From: Paramarasmius palmivorus
Taxonomy: Eukaryota; Basidiomycota; Agaricomycetes; Agaricales; Marasmiaceae
NCBI GenBank assembly: GCA_037176845.1
Contig: JAYKXP010000003.1
Span: 1 to 64,000, forward strand
DNA length: 64,000 nucleotides
Reading direction: 5' to 3'
Positions 35,831-47,912 of the stretch are shown one piece after another; positions within the stretch are counted from its first letter, which is position 1, and every line of letters begins with the position of its first letter. The notes under the pieces are model-generated. The model had not been told where the DNA came from, did not search any database, and saw only the letters and a program-made list of their open reading frames with translations. A program made the position numbers and the translations under genes.

Positions 35831-36254
35831 CGTGTGTATGATGTATCAGAATGACAGTGAGAACGAACTGTCACTCGTATCAGAATCAGATGCGTGACTC
35901 AGTGACCCTGTCACGGTTGGTTTTCCTCTTCTGAATCTTCCACGACGACGAACAAAAAAACCAGGATACTGGCTGTTTTTTCATCGCCAGTCCGTTCCTT
36001 TCGTTTAAGTATCAAGTCCACGCATCGTCAGCGCTTTCGTTCCTTCTCTACCAACTACCCAACCCCCAAAAAACATATATACATACGCTTTTTTTTGAAA
36101 TGGAAATGGATCATGAATTACTTGCTCAACACAGAGTGCGTCGTCTCGTTTTCTCTCTTTATTATGGCTAATAGGAAAACAGATCGACACATTCAAACTC
36201 GGAGGAAAACCCAACCCCAACCCCAATGCATGGCCACTTTCAACGTCTTCTTCG
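35831..36254. other. Divergent intergenic region
   Basis: About 420 bp between the isochorismatase gene (minus) and the coiled-coil gene (plus). It holds open frames without family resemblance and presumably both promoters. CT-rich runs (about 36010-36060) lie upstream of the forward start. Confidence 0.45.
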
Positions 36255-39200
36255 ATGCCTGTTTTAACGTCCACGAACAACCACACCCAGACACACAAAC
36301 ACCGTCGCTCACATTCACGCAACGCCTCAGTCTCTTTGTCTCAGTCACAATCTTACTCTGCTCCTACTACCTCCAATGACACTGCACCCCCACCAGCAAC
36401 AAAACGTACCTCCCACCACCGCCGTCGTTCATCCGTATCCACACGTACCGAATCCGCCGAAATCATGGGTGTATCTATCCCCGAGTCACGCTCTTCTGGT
36501 TTTGAAGAAACTGGTGACAAAGACTCGCTACGACGCCGTGCTCTATGGGCGTTGGAAGGCAAATCCCGCGAGTTGGAATCTACTACAAGGGTTGAGATAC
36601 CAGAGTTGGGTAGCGGTGGGGAGTTTCGTAAGTTGACTTTTCTTGCTTCTTGTGTACGTATCTTATCTCTGATGGGCGTTTTGACAGCTACGAAACCGTC
36701 GTTCCCACCAGGGCCTGGATTTGGTAACATGAACCTGAATATGAACAAGCGGGACTCGTTCAAACCTTCAAAAGCACCAAAGGATCTGTTACATACGCTC
36801 GTCGAGGAGGACGAAGAGGAGCATGAACACGAACACGAAGAAGAGGAAGTTGTCGTACCCCAGGTACCTGTGGCGCAACAGAAACCACGGGCAAACCTCC
36901 GGTTACGTCCTTTATCACTCACACCAGAGTCGATTTCGTATGGGTTACCTACGCCGCCTACGTCTTCTTCTTCGCCTTCGCCTTTGCCTTCACCGTCTCC
37001 TACCCCAAACCCGAATTTGAGGAGATTGTCACTAACAGCGACGACGGAAACGAGACCAAAGTTATCCATAAACCCCTCAGCTCCGGCGCCTACATACGCA
37101 CACGTCGTTGCCTCCTCAACATCCTCCATCGCCTCTTCGGATGATTTCAACCCCAACTTCAGGCCTGCGCCTACGAAGCGGAGTTCGATCTCATACAAAC
37201 ACTCCTCACACAATGGACACGGGCTCCCAACGCCTGATATGACACCTACGTGGTCCGAGCGGCGGTTTAGCGTTTCCTCCACCAGTTCTGGAGAGGAGTT
37301 TTTTCCGAATCCAAGGACGCAAAGGCCACTAAGCGCGAGCGAACAACATTTTTTATTCAAGAGTCATAATGCGTTGTTGGCTCGGATTCAGGATTTGGAA
37401 CGTGCTCTAAGCGTCCGACCTTCCCCGTCCCCTGCGCCTTCTTCGCGCCCGGTGTCGCTCCTGTCGGATACCGGTTCTGTATCTGAGCCAACGGATGAGC
37501 TGCTCACTCTGATAGCGGATCTCAAAGCCGAGAGAGATGAGCTTAAGAGGGATGTTGATGGTTGGCGTCTCCGCGTTAGCGAGCTGGAGAAACAAGTCGG
37601 TGTACTCGGCCGTAGAGTCGAATGTGAGAGACGCGAAGCGTGGGTTGCGAGGAGTAGAATTCCGGTTTTGGAAGTTGAGAAAGGTGTTTTGGAGGAGGAG
37701 GTGCGCAAACTACAGGAAGACTTGGTGCAGGTGAGAGAGGAGAAGGCTTTTTTGGAGGAGGAGAAGGCTGGTTTGGAGGAAGAGGTGAGGAGACTGAGAG
37801 AGGTAGAAGAGGAGAATCGTATGCTTAGAGAGGAAGTGGAGGCTCTCAGACACGCGAGGGCTGAAGAGATAAGGACGCCGACGGTGGCTTCGTCTTCTTC
37901 ATGGTCGCCGAATACGTCTTTCAATGATGTAGATGAGGAAGATGATGATGGGTTGGCGGGGTATGAAGATGAGGAAGACGATGATCTAGACCTAGAGATG
38001 GAGTTTACGACGACTTCTAGGTCGGGGTATTCGTCGTTTGGATCTGAGGTGGAGTATCCTGCTCCTGCTCCTGCGCCGGCGTTGCCTACACCGCCGAATA
38101 GCCTGGGGTCGTTCAAGTTCCCTAGAGCTGCCCCTGCCCCTGCTTCTACCCAGGCGCCAACGCAAAAACAACACAGGGCAGCAAGGTCTCTATCAATGCC
38201 TTGGACGTTCCCACGCTCCTCTGCCACCACTACACCTTCATCTACGGAAGAAGAGGAAGTAGATAGATTCTTTGGATGTCTCCAAGAATCTCCTTCTCCT
38301 TCGAGCTCTGAGGCGTCTCTCTCGGAAGATGTGGATGTGGAGGATAGGTATTCGTATGAACGCTCCAAGGCTTTGTTTTCCCTTGGTCTTGGCCTGGAAG
38401 ATGAGGAGGAGCCGTTCCCGTTTGTGCTTCCACCGGGTGTTGAGGCGTTGGGTGTTGTTGTCGAGGAGAAGGGGTTGGGGGTTGTTGTCGAGGAAGATGA
38501 AGACGAAGAAGATGAAGATGAGGATGATGAAGATGAGGAAGACGAGGATGGAGAGATGGCAGAAGGCGAGGAAATGGAAGTTGGGGGTATCAGGATTACG
38601 TTTACGCCACCCAAGGATGAGGACGACGACGTGAGTTTCGTGCCAGTCGAGGAAGTCTCCGTGCCAGCTCCTGTGCCGGCTCCTGTTGAAGAGGAAGATG
38701 ATGACGAACTGGAGCCAGAGTTGGTTTTTGCTACGCCTCCTTCGAGGAAAGTCGTCTCTATCCCCGTCCCTGTGTCTGAAGAGGACGAGGAAGAGGCAGA
38801 AGAGGACGTACCACTTTTTCGGATAAGCGCCAAACCTGCCGCCGTAACGGCGCCTAGTACACCAAAGGCGCCTATGACGCCTTCGTCGATCCCACGAAAG
38901 TCGTACGCACCTGGTTCTGGTTCGCCGGCGCTTTCGAGCTCGACGAGTTCTGTTTCGTCTTTGGCTTCCTCTACCTCCTCCACGTTCACGTCTCCGTCTC
39001 CATCGAGACTACCTATCGCCGCTCGGTCCAAGTCCCCCGTTGGCAGGAGCACAAGCCCATTCGTAACGCCACCTAATAGACGCCCATTGTCGGCGATTCC
39101 TCAGTTGGCTTCTCCTTCGCCGTCTCCTTCTGGTGTCAAGTACATGAAACAGCCAGGGTTGAAGAGGCCCGGGAACGTAAATGGTTCGACATCCTCTTCC

Positions 39201-39343
39201 CAGAGCTCGTTCAAGTGTACGTACCTAATCTGACTGGTTAAACCTTTTAGATCGTGACGACGTTCTTCGCATTCGCAGATACGAGTATTCCGGCGGCGCC
39301 GGTGAAGAGGCGGACAGTGGGAGTGGGAATGGGAAGGGTGTGA
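36255..39343 (+). CDS. Large low-complexity coiled-coil protein, unknown function
   Basis: Three exons, 36255-36627, 36688-39216 and 39279-39343, giving 988 aa. It begins with a basic Ser/His/Arg-rich region (residues ~1-60). Ser/Pro-rich disordered sequence follows to about residue 330. A conserved-looking entry FLFKSHNALLARIQDLERAL leads to a predicted coiled coil (about 405-525) with strong heptads such as LEEEVRKLQEDLVQVREEKA. The remainder alternates Pro/Ala-rich and very acidic tracts (runs of Glu/Asp near 38480-38570). Such proteins are often cytoskeletal or scaffold components, but no family is recognised. The start could lie slightly upstream. Long frames on the opposite strand (36353-37360, 37388-39052) are mirror artefacts of the acidic and serine codons. 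Confidence 0.7.
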
Positions 39344-41736
39344 GTTCGATGTTGTTGGGGTTCGTGCGTGCGGTGGCCAAGCCCCAAGTGAAGAGGGGGT
39401 TAGTTAGTAGAGAAAAGCAGGTTGAAAAGTTGAGAGTGAGGTTGGTTAGGGAGATGGGGGTGCAAGGCGGTGTGGAGTGTGAGTGTGATAGGTGTTCTGG
39501 GGATGTCGTGTTTTTGTGAGGTAGGCTCTGAGTTGTACATCCGTGATTTGGTTTGGGTTGCTAACCTGCATCTTTTTTTTTTCTTTTTGGCTTACAGCTC
39601 ATTGCAACGTTTTTTTCTCTTTCGTACCTGTGTCTATCCATCATCCCATCCATTTCGTGTACCAAAAAAGCACGTGTACATTCTCATTGGACTTTCTCTG
39701 TACATCTCATCTCCCCATGTCCTATCCGTTTCATTTGTTTGTTTATTCGTTCCTCACTCACGTATGCACCTTTTTTCCTGTTCTTTTTTTGAACTATCAT
39801 TATTCGTTTCTATCTTTCGTTCTTTCGGTTGGTTAGGCATGACTTGATGTCTGTCTGTGGTTCCGGCCTTGTATTAGTAGCACTATGGACGGTTTATTGA
39901 GTAAACGACAGTTATGCGCATCATAGTATTAGTATATATGGTATGGTTTAAAGTTTTGGGTTGTGAGGTGGGATCGCGGATGAAGGGCGTAGTTCTGTTT
40001 CTGGCGGAAGGGAACAACTACACTTTGCACGTCCGGGTTGTGTCTGGCAACTGAGATGAGCGTAAGCGTAATGATTTCACGAGTTAAAGGACGACTCAGT
40101 TGCTTTCAAGTGGGTTGCAGAATAGAGTCGACGTTGGCCGAGGAAATTGAAATACAAAAGACTGTCCGTTTTTTCCCCATTGTCACTGTTCAAATCCATC
40201 TTAGTAGTCTTGAAACAATCCTTTATAACAAAACGCTCCAGGTATTCACTTGTTATATATATTATAGCCTGATAAGAGTGCCAAGGCGCTCATTTCGATA
40301 TGATTATGCTAGCTACTACCTATACATGATTCTGCGATCTCCCTAGCATGAGTCCGAGTTCGCAGGGCATTATAATCATAAGGCTGCAGGCAAACCACAA
40401 CATCGAACTGCGATGACAAACACTTTGATCTTCAGGAAAGCGGTGGTGTAAAAACTGTTGTCATAAGCTCAAGTTGTGCCGTCGCGGTTACAGTAACGTG
40501 TTACGAAGATCTGTGGACCTGGTGGTATCTGGTAAGAGGTGGGTGGAGCGCCAGGCTCTCCAAGGACAAAATTTCTGGCATTTTGAGCCTATTCCAGAGA
40601 GAACTGACTGCAAGATCTGGGTGTTCCGAAATCGTCAGCTATTAAGGTTGGACCATGAGTTCCCGGATGCCGAATGAGTGAAAAGATCAGAGGTTGAAAA
40701 TCCGTCGTAAGCCTAGTTATATGTTTCGAAACAGTGAGTTCCATAGGATAAATGGTGTTTCCGAGCTGTTGCATCTGCGGGAGATCCTTCCTCATCCGTG
40801 TCTTTTGAAGCTTATGAGGCGGAGAGTGGCCGAGTAGCATAATCTATATATATAGAATTTCTATCGAGCTGAACCAGTTTTCGAGTTGTGAGGAAGAGAA
40901 GCGGATACTGTATGGAATGTCGACTGTTGTGGGAGCAGAAGATTCGAGCATACTTATTTTCGCCGGGCGGCAGGTTGCCGTTTCAAACTCCGAACACATC
41001 CGTTGTGGGAACCCGACGGCGCTTGGTAAGGCGTTATTTTTGTTGTCAAGCGCCAAGTAGCGAAGAACTAACCTTTTCAGGAAGCAAATGTGGTGGTCCC
41101 CTTCAAGTTGTCGTTGGTCGACTCTATCATTAGGGCCGACAAAGTCGGTTCTCTTCTTCAAGACTAGTTCTGGGGACGGAGAGAGTGTGCAAGGTACGAA
41201 GTCGTCCCTTTGTATCGTTATCTAAAACATCCTACTAACCTGCGTCAGAACATAGAATACAACAGCGCTTCCAAATCCACGGGCATGCTACCCCCACAAT
41301 GCAAGACGTCGAGATGAATGTAAACTGTCTATGTCAGTATCTTTACTACACACGGACTTTCAATGAGGCTACACTTTGTGGGGAGCGTGTCTCTGTTATT
41401 CCAACTCAGTTAGTGGGTGACCGGTGATCCCTCAAGTCCACGCAATGGGGCACTTCTCCAGTCGCAGTTACATGGAGCCCCTTGAATTGTACGCACCCCT
41501 ACCGATTTGATGCTCAAAGCGCTCATCATATTCCTCGTGCACCAGGCGTGTTATCGGCCACATTAAATTCGCTCTGAAGGTTACGGATGCTTTCGAGTCC
41601 CTACGTTTGGATGCTGCAGTTACTGGGCCAGGAGGATGAGAAATTATGGGTACAGTTGAGTATTCTTTTTTTCGGCGCAAAGCTTTGATACTTATACTTC
41701 TCGTCTCGCACAACAGAGGAGCGCCAAATACATGCC
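39344..41736. other. Gene-poor stretch, nothing recognised
   Basis: About 2.4 kb. The first ~500 bases are T-rich with C-runs and fit a long 3' untranslated region. A frame near 40450-40540 gives CAVAVTVTCYEDLWTWWYL, which resembles a fragment of a membrane protein, but it cannot be extended. No repeats, RNA genes or intact genes were identified. Confidence 0.4.
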
Positions 41737-44340
41737 ATGGCCATCCTTCGTTTCCATTCCTTCCCACACACACATCGATCGTTTACAGACGCTCCATCTC
41801 TCAGGCTGCATGTCGTGCTTCTCTACGCAGTGGGATACGATTCGAACAACTCGTGTGTGTGTAACGCGTGGCGAATAAAATCCGCTCAAGATGACGGTAA
41901 TTCGGTTCCCAACTCCCCAATGGCTCCAAACGCCATTGGTACCCCAGGGCCAATGCTTTTCGACGCCAACACCGGGGGGTGTCTCGATATAAACGGATGC
42001 AGGACCCTTACCAGCATCGTTTGGAGTTGCCTTTCTGTCATATTCATCTGTACATGGGTCGCCATACATCCGAACATCCCGAGAGTAGTTCCAAAATCGC
42101 CTCAGGCGTCGTGGATACGTCGATTTTGGGATAGTTCCAGGGTTAGAGGCGCCAGGAATAACATTATGCTGATGATTATTGCACTACTTGCGCCCGAACT
42201 CATCGTCTTGTGGGCCACGAGGCAGCGGTACGCTGCACAAGAAATAGGAAATCGCTTCAAACGTAGGTTTCGTTTGAATGATACTGGATCCAACAAGAAT
42301 CTAACCTCAAATACAGGTTATGGATGGGGCACTACTCATGGATTCTTTTACCTCATGGGAGGGTTTGCTCTCTGTGATGGCAAAAGGGTGATCGACTATC
42401 TTCATCATGACCATGAGGATGACCATGTCCTGGAAGAATACTGGAAAAAGATGAAATGGCGTCATAAATTAGCAGAGATAGTCGTTGACGACGTTTTCCC
42501 GGAGGTATTTCTTCTTTTCTTTGGTCGGAGTTATACAAGTTAACATGGCAACTTGTCAGAAAGGAGACGACATAAAAGAGAATTTGTTGCACGCGCCATC
42601 GGCCTCCCGGAGAGGTTCCGACACTTCTTCTCTCAAGAGTTCAACCACAATTGACCAAGAAGCTGTCTTATCGAACGAGGATGATCAAAAGTCGCAGATT
42701 GTTGAATGTCTAGTACGTCTATACACTTACCAAGTGGTATCTTACTGACCGGTTTGTTTGCAGAGCAAATCACCAGATCCCTTGTGTCTATTGGAGTTCC
42801 TGGTCAGCAAGGGATTTATCACTGAAGACGAAATGAGAAGGATTAAACGGCTGGCGTCGAAAGTCAAGGCTAACTCGACCCGAAGGACTTCCACATTGAC
42901 GCGACAAGATAGCAGACATTCTGTAAGTTCTCTGTGTGGCTAAATAAGCACCTCGCTGACCACTCCTCTGTCTTTGAAGTATTCCTCCGAGAAGCTTTTG
43001 AAACGCCTTATCAAAAAAGGATACATCACCATAACCGAAAGCGAGATTAACGACAGAAGTCGCGCAGATGCCATCACCAAATCCATTGCCATCGTACAGA
43101 CCATCTGGTTTTTATTTCAAGTTGGAGCTCGTGCAATTCAAGGCTTGGCCATCACAGAGCTTGAGATCATCACGGTTGGCTTTGCGATACTAAACTTTGC
43201 CACTTATGTATCGTGGTGGTATAAGCCTCTTCGTGTTCAACGTCCCCTCCGTGTTTACTGGAAACAGGAGGATCATCGGTTCCCCGATGATTCTGAACAA
43301 CCTAATACAGAGTCAAAGTGGACGAAAGTCAAGGCTAGAGTCGCGAAAAGATACAAGGCGATAACCACGTTCATCCATCAACTCATGGGCCATTTCAAGA
43401 GGTTGCACTCAAAACGGTGCTCAAAATACCGCGACAAAATTTCGGAATTGGATACGGTCAGGTGCGCGAACTCATTGTACAATCGTAATCGTGTCAACAT
43501 GCTGATGTTTTCAAAAGATTGGATCCAGGTCGTTCGTGGTTGTCTCGGCTCACCTCGAAGATAATCATCAAATTAAGGGTTGGAATGATGCTATTGACCA
43601 TGTATTTCCCGCTGGTTATGCATGTGGGAGTAGTAATTCCGGCGCGTATGATACTAGCACTGGTGTCGGTGGTGCTGGGATTTGTGCTCGGGATTGCGGG
43701 AGGGATAGTGATATCGGTGCCAGTCATCGTGCTGTTTGCTGTGGCGTTGGTCCCATTAGCCTTATTAATGGTGCTATTGGTCGTGTTTTCAGTATTGGTG
43801 CTGGCATTCTTGGTACTGGCATTGATATTCGCGGCTCTAGTTCTGCCCTTTCGTGTCCTAAGGGACTCGCCCGGTACGAGACTAGACATCGTACGGATGT
43901 CAAGATGCATTCTAATGGACACAGACGACAAGAAATTGATTACCACAATTTCGTCGGGGTTGACCAAGGGATCGTCCAAAAATGAATATAAGCTCAGGCT
44001 CTACATACAGGTTTACGGATTGGGAGTCCTGTTCGGCGCCATTCATTGCATCCCGTGGGCTTTTCAATTTCCGACAAATACGGAGCAGCTACTCTGGCGT
44101 GTAGCAGCCGTTGCGATTGCTGCTGTCCCCATCTCGTTTGGACTTTTGCACTGGTACCACGATTCCAGACAAGATCGACGTATGTCCTGGTTGGGTGATA
44201 AGGTGGTCATAATGATATCCCTCTCATATGTCATTTTTCGAGTCATCCTCATCGTCCTCGCAATGATGGCATTTCGAAAACTCCCGGCTAGTGCGTATCA
44301 ATCTGTACAGTGGTCACAACTTGTACCGCATATCGCATGA
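41737..44340 (+). CDS. Multi-pass membrane protein of an agaric-specific family
   Basis: Five exons: 41737-42504, 42560-42712, 42764-42922, 42980-43461 and 43518-44340, giving 794 aa with all phases closing. The recognisable order is a cysteine-bearing head (DINGCRTLTSIVWSCLSVIF), CTWVAIHPNIP, MIIALLAPELIVLWATRQ, YGWGTTHGFFYLMGGFALC, then two short helical repeats (LLEFLVSKGFITEDEM and KLLKRLIKKGYITITESEI). The core ADAITKSIAIVQTIWFLFQV follows, with ITELEIITVGFAILNFATYV and YKPLRVQRPLRV, and a C-terminal hydrophobic region containing FGAIHCIPWAFQFPTNTEQL. This family is common in Agaricomycetes and has no assigned function that I know. A very hydrophobic block around 43600-43860 is rich in Val/Leu/Ala. 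The start could also be a later ATG, such as that of MAPNAIGTPG. Confidence 0.85.
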
Positions 44341-44712
44341 TGTAGGTATGTTCTTGCGCCTGGTCGAAACCCTATGCTGAATACCAGTTAGGCTTTCTAG
44401 GAACGGTGGTCCACGATAGGATCAGACTGTGCTGATGCCGAGACTATACATACGTCTCGTACCTAGGCTTCTCCCGCCTTTGTTACTGCCGGTACTACTT
44501 GATACCTGAATCATGTGTATAATAACTGTATCAAATCCTTGTTTTTTAATTATCCTTGCAGGCCAAGATTGCCTATGACATGTTTAGAAAAGTTAGTGCA
44601 AATAGCGTCTGATTGTGCGGTGTTCCGAATCGTTCGGTTCCCCTTTCACCTGATGTACTACTATGAACGGTTTATTGAATAAGCGATGACTCAGTACATA
44701 TGGTAAGGTCTG
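44341..44712. other. Intergenic between convergent genes
   Basis: About 370 bp between the membrane protein (+) and the F-box gene (-). Its right end (44625-44712) matches, reversed, the 3' flank of the F-box copy on the left arm and marks the end of the duplicated block. Confidence 0.6.
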
Positions 44713-46089
44713 TCAAGTCGGGGTGTGAGTTGAAAGAAAATCAGACCACCAGCTTTCCCGTTGATGGACCTCTACGTCCATCTCCCGTATCCGATTAGCA
44801 GCCTGGTCAGCACTTGAATCATGCAGCCATAATTGGCGTAGACCAAGGCTTTCTACAGCTTCGATCAAGGTGCTATCTTCTATTCGCCTCGAGAAGAGTC
44901 GTAACTCGGCTAGTTTCCCCTGGCGTCTAGACAGTGCACATACGGCCCTTCCTGTGGCCGAGAATAGCGATAACGAGTTGATTTCCTTTGGTAGAGACTC
45001 CAACAACCACTCAAAGTCATCCGTCTCATTGGCTTTTAATGCCAACGAACGCAGCTTCCTGCAACGCGTCAAGAACGCGCCCATAATGGATTCCGCACCA
45101 ACTCCAACCTTGAGCGAATGCAGATTCGGTACCTGCAGATAATCCAGGAAAGCCGCAAGGCTTGATTCTGTTCCTGAAGTGATGGATAGTGTGTGTAGCG
45201 ATGGGAGTGAAATGAGGTCGATGTCGGAGGTGTTACGCAGAGACACGCGATCTACGTGTAATATTTCGAGGTTTGACATGCTCTTGAGGAGACTGAGCGT
45301 GCCCTTTGAAACATGGTACACCCGAGCTCGTGTTATCTGCGTAAAAGGTATACCCAGCGAGCTTGCATCTCCGTATATATCTACCATCACCGTGAGGTCG
45401 TGTAAACGGGGAGCATTCTCGAAAAGGCTCAGGTCACTGTTGGCAGCGACTGGATGGCTGTGGCCCAACAGCATCAGATTCAATGAACGCAGCGATGGAA
45501 AATTCGGCGTGCCATTCATTGTTGAATGCAGGAAGCGAAGATTCTCGACGTCAGCTGCGAGTTTCAGTGTTTCCCATCGACCTGAGGCTGCGCAGATGGT
45601 TTTGAGGACTGGTGACCACTCCTGCTGGGTTGGGATAGAAGTCTGAAGGCTAAGCGAGACGGAAAGGGCGTGATTCTTTGACTTCTGTAATTGATCTCGC
45701 AGACGGTCCAAGAGCAGGTGTGGTCTTCGAGTCTCCCGAATGACATATGTCATGGATAGGTTAATGTTGGACCAAAATGATGAACGCGATAGTGAGACCT
45801 GTCGCCATTTGTAGCATACTTGGGATAGTGTCCAAGGAGGTCTATGGTCGATCGTACCCATGTGATGTTTGAATATCTCGACCAGTACCAAGTCTGGGAG
45901 ACGTCGGATGGGGTGCAGCACGCGACGGTACATGCGTGTTTCTTGCTCGTCGAGAGCTAGGGCATGTTGGAGATCGCAAAGGGGGGTACCAAATATCGGA
46001 GGGCATTCGTTGGTTTGGTATAATCTGACGATATTGGATGCGATAGCAGGGATCTGGAGCGGAGAAGTTACTACCGCTGTACACGACAT
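44713..46089 (-). CDS. F-box / leucine-rich protein, intact copy
   Basis: Single-exon gene, 458 aa. Start chosen at MSCTAVVTSPLQIP because upstream codons in frame lack an ATG and the left-arm copy begins the same way. N-terminal block: LYQTNECPPIFGTPLC and ALALDEQETRMYRRVLHPIR. F-box: HPIRRLPDLVLVEIFKHHMG, then PPWTLSQVCYKWRQVSLS. The remaining 350 residues are leucine-rich with regular beta/alpha spacing (LRSLALKANETDDFEWLLES, LRQLWLHDSS), as in divergent LRR regions. It is expected to act as an SCF ubiquitin-ligase adaptor through Skp1; the target is unknown. It is transcribed away from DUF2235-WD40 copy C, about 1.8 kb apart. Confidence 0.82.
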   Translation of the reverse strand: MSCTAVVTSPLQIPAIASNIVRLYQTNECPPIFGTPLCDLQHALALDEQETRMYRRVLHPIRRLPDLVLVEIFKHHMGTIDHRPPWTLSQVCYKWRQVSLSRSSFWSNINLSMTYVIRETRRPHLLLDRLRDQLQKSKNHALSVSLSLQTSIPTQQEWSPVLKTICAASGRWETLKLAADVENLRFLHSTMNGTPNFPSLRSLNLMLLGHSHPVAANSDLSLFENAPRLHDLTVMVDIYGDASSLGIPFTQITRARVYHVSKGTLSLLKSMSNLEILHVDRVSLRNTSDIDLISLPSLHTLSITSGTESSLAAFLDYLQVPNLHSLKVGVGAESIMGAFLTRCRKLRSLALKANETDDFEWLLESLPKEINSLSLFSATGRAVCALSRRQGKLAELRLFSRRIEDSTLIEAVESLGLRQLWLHDSSADQAANRIREMDVEVHQRESWWSDFLSTHTPT

Positions 46090-47912
46090 TGGACCTGCTA
46101 GTAGATTCGGGTCTGTGAGAAATAGTGAGGGTCTGAGAGAGAGAGAAATGACGCTTGGTATACTATTTGTACGAGGTGTGGCTTGCACGGATCCAATGCA
46201 GCGTGGAGCACTTCAAGGAAGGTTTGATCCCGTCATTATTCGGACACGATGGATAGCAGCTTGCGGAGTGCGATCGGCTACCTTTGAGAACTGTCGGTGC
46301 AACATACTGACTATCCAACTTCCAAGTCAGCCAACGTATACAATTCCAAATGCAACATGACACTCATCGTCGATATGGGTAATGAGATAAGACCAAGATT
46401 TCGTCAAGATGAGCATTCGGAGGTTCATAAATTTTATGAAAGAAGGAGGTACTTATTGAGTCTTGAGCTGTACTAAAAGATGTTTTAGAAACGGGTAAAA
46501 GGTGGTAAAAGTGCCTCGCTGTCACGCTAAAAGCGTCCAGTTCTAACCCTAACCTTACAGCAACTTCTTTCCTCTTTTCAACCCAATACTCAGTACTCAG
46601 CGCTCAGCTCTCAAGATCACAAGGATCATTGAATATCTTTGCTCGCTCTTCTGTTCTGTATATAAGATGGAAAAGGGTTACAATTAATTCGCGCATGGGT
46701 CGTTCAAGCTCAGGTGTGTTTCGATTCAATTCGAGGTTTACAGCACTATCTGACTGTAATCTCAGAGGTATCTTAGCTTGTCAATCCATAAAGCTCAAAT
46801 TTCAATACTTTTGTGGCCTTCGTCTTGTCTGAAGCATTACCTTAAGCCCACTTACAATGACGCCCGTCACGGAATTGACCTGGGTCATATTTATTGGATT
46901 CAGGCCTGAGGCTATTCACGCCGCGTTCATGAGTAGGAGTTTCCGGCTCGTTTTGGACGCCAAGGACTTATAGCTCTCCATTCCCTCACTTTCTCTGCCG
47001 GAGTAAGTCGTCTCTTCTGCTTTACACCAGTGGCGCTTTGATATCACAACTTCTACTGCCGATGCACCATTGGAAACTGCTGTGGACCAACATGATCAGC
47101 GCAGGAGGTACCGGCTTCAATTGAGGTTAAGGGGGTGATCTCAAATTCGAAAATGAGGAGTGCCCGAACTAGTCACCAGCATAGTACAGGACTGTTTGTC
47201 GTGAATCTCTTTTTCAGAGTCCGAAGTCACTTGCAACACCTTTCGACCAGGTCAAAGACGTCATCATGTAACAATCCATGGATCTCATTAGCCCCACGCC
47301 AGGTGTACTCAGTGACATGAACATGATCGAGGGGACCAAAAGGATGGATTTAGACCAAGACCAAAATGGGCGCCTATACTTGCCTCACCGTCAAGCAACA
47401 TGGTATATTACTCGCTTCTCGGACTCCTCGCGGCTCATTCGTGGTATCCCTTCGACGACGCGTAAGCTTCCAGCCCTTTTTGGCATTGGTATAGTAATCT
47501 CACTGGTGGTTCGCCGTAATATTTGATCTCCGACAGGTATCCTCTAGCTGTTCATCGGTGATTTGAGTTGCGGTTCCCCTCGTACTGCAACATCATGGAT
47601 ACCGCGAGCATGATTCTCCGCAAGGTAGTGGTATGTCATGCCTGGCAGCGCGGTGATTGGGGTCGTGCGTGTGTGGGCCGTATGCTGGAATATACACCCT
47701 GGATGATTCATCTATCGCATATGGGTTGCTCTGTCAGTACACACGAGCCTCTGGGTGTTTTTGACATGGGACTCGCAGTCTCACTGGCATGTTCAAAGGT
47801 CCCTTCTTCATCAACTGATCGTTGCTCATGATCCAATTATAGCTTGCTCCTATTCATCCTACATTCTATTTAGGCTGCTCTCAGGCTTCAAGCATATCCT
47901 GAATCCGACGCC
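46090..47912. promoter_or_regulatory. Divergent intergenic region, F-box gene and DUF2235-WD40 copy C
   Basis: About 1.8 kb between the two start codons. It holds only short frames without resemblance to known proteins. A telomere-like word lies at 46543-46554. The last ~160 bp match the promoter of copy B. A similar arrangement with a similar telomere-like word exists at 60308-62199. Confidence 0.55.
46543..46554. repeat. Interstitial telomere-like repeat (CCCTAA)
   Basis: CTAACCCTAACC, two units, in the divergent F-box / DUF2235-WD40 interval, about 455 bp from the F-box start. An equivalent tract sits about 370 bp from the F-box start at 60677-60694, followed in both cases by a similar pyrimidine-rich CTTCTT...TTTTCAAC stretch. 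Confidence 0.55.

Noticed and set aside
36353..37360. 335-aa minus-strand frame opposite the same gene
   Set aside because: It is also a shadow of biased codon use. The forward gene has a coherent coiled coil and closing splice phases.
37388..39052. 554-aa minus-strand frame rich in Ser and Thr
   Set aside because: It is the exact mirror of the acidic and Ser/Pro-rich coding sequence of the 36255-39343 gene (GAA/GAG/GAT codons read as TTC/CTC/ATC or TCx in reverse). Composition is extremely repetitive and there are no introns or family motifs.
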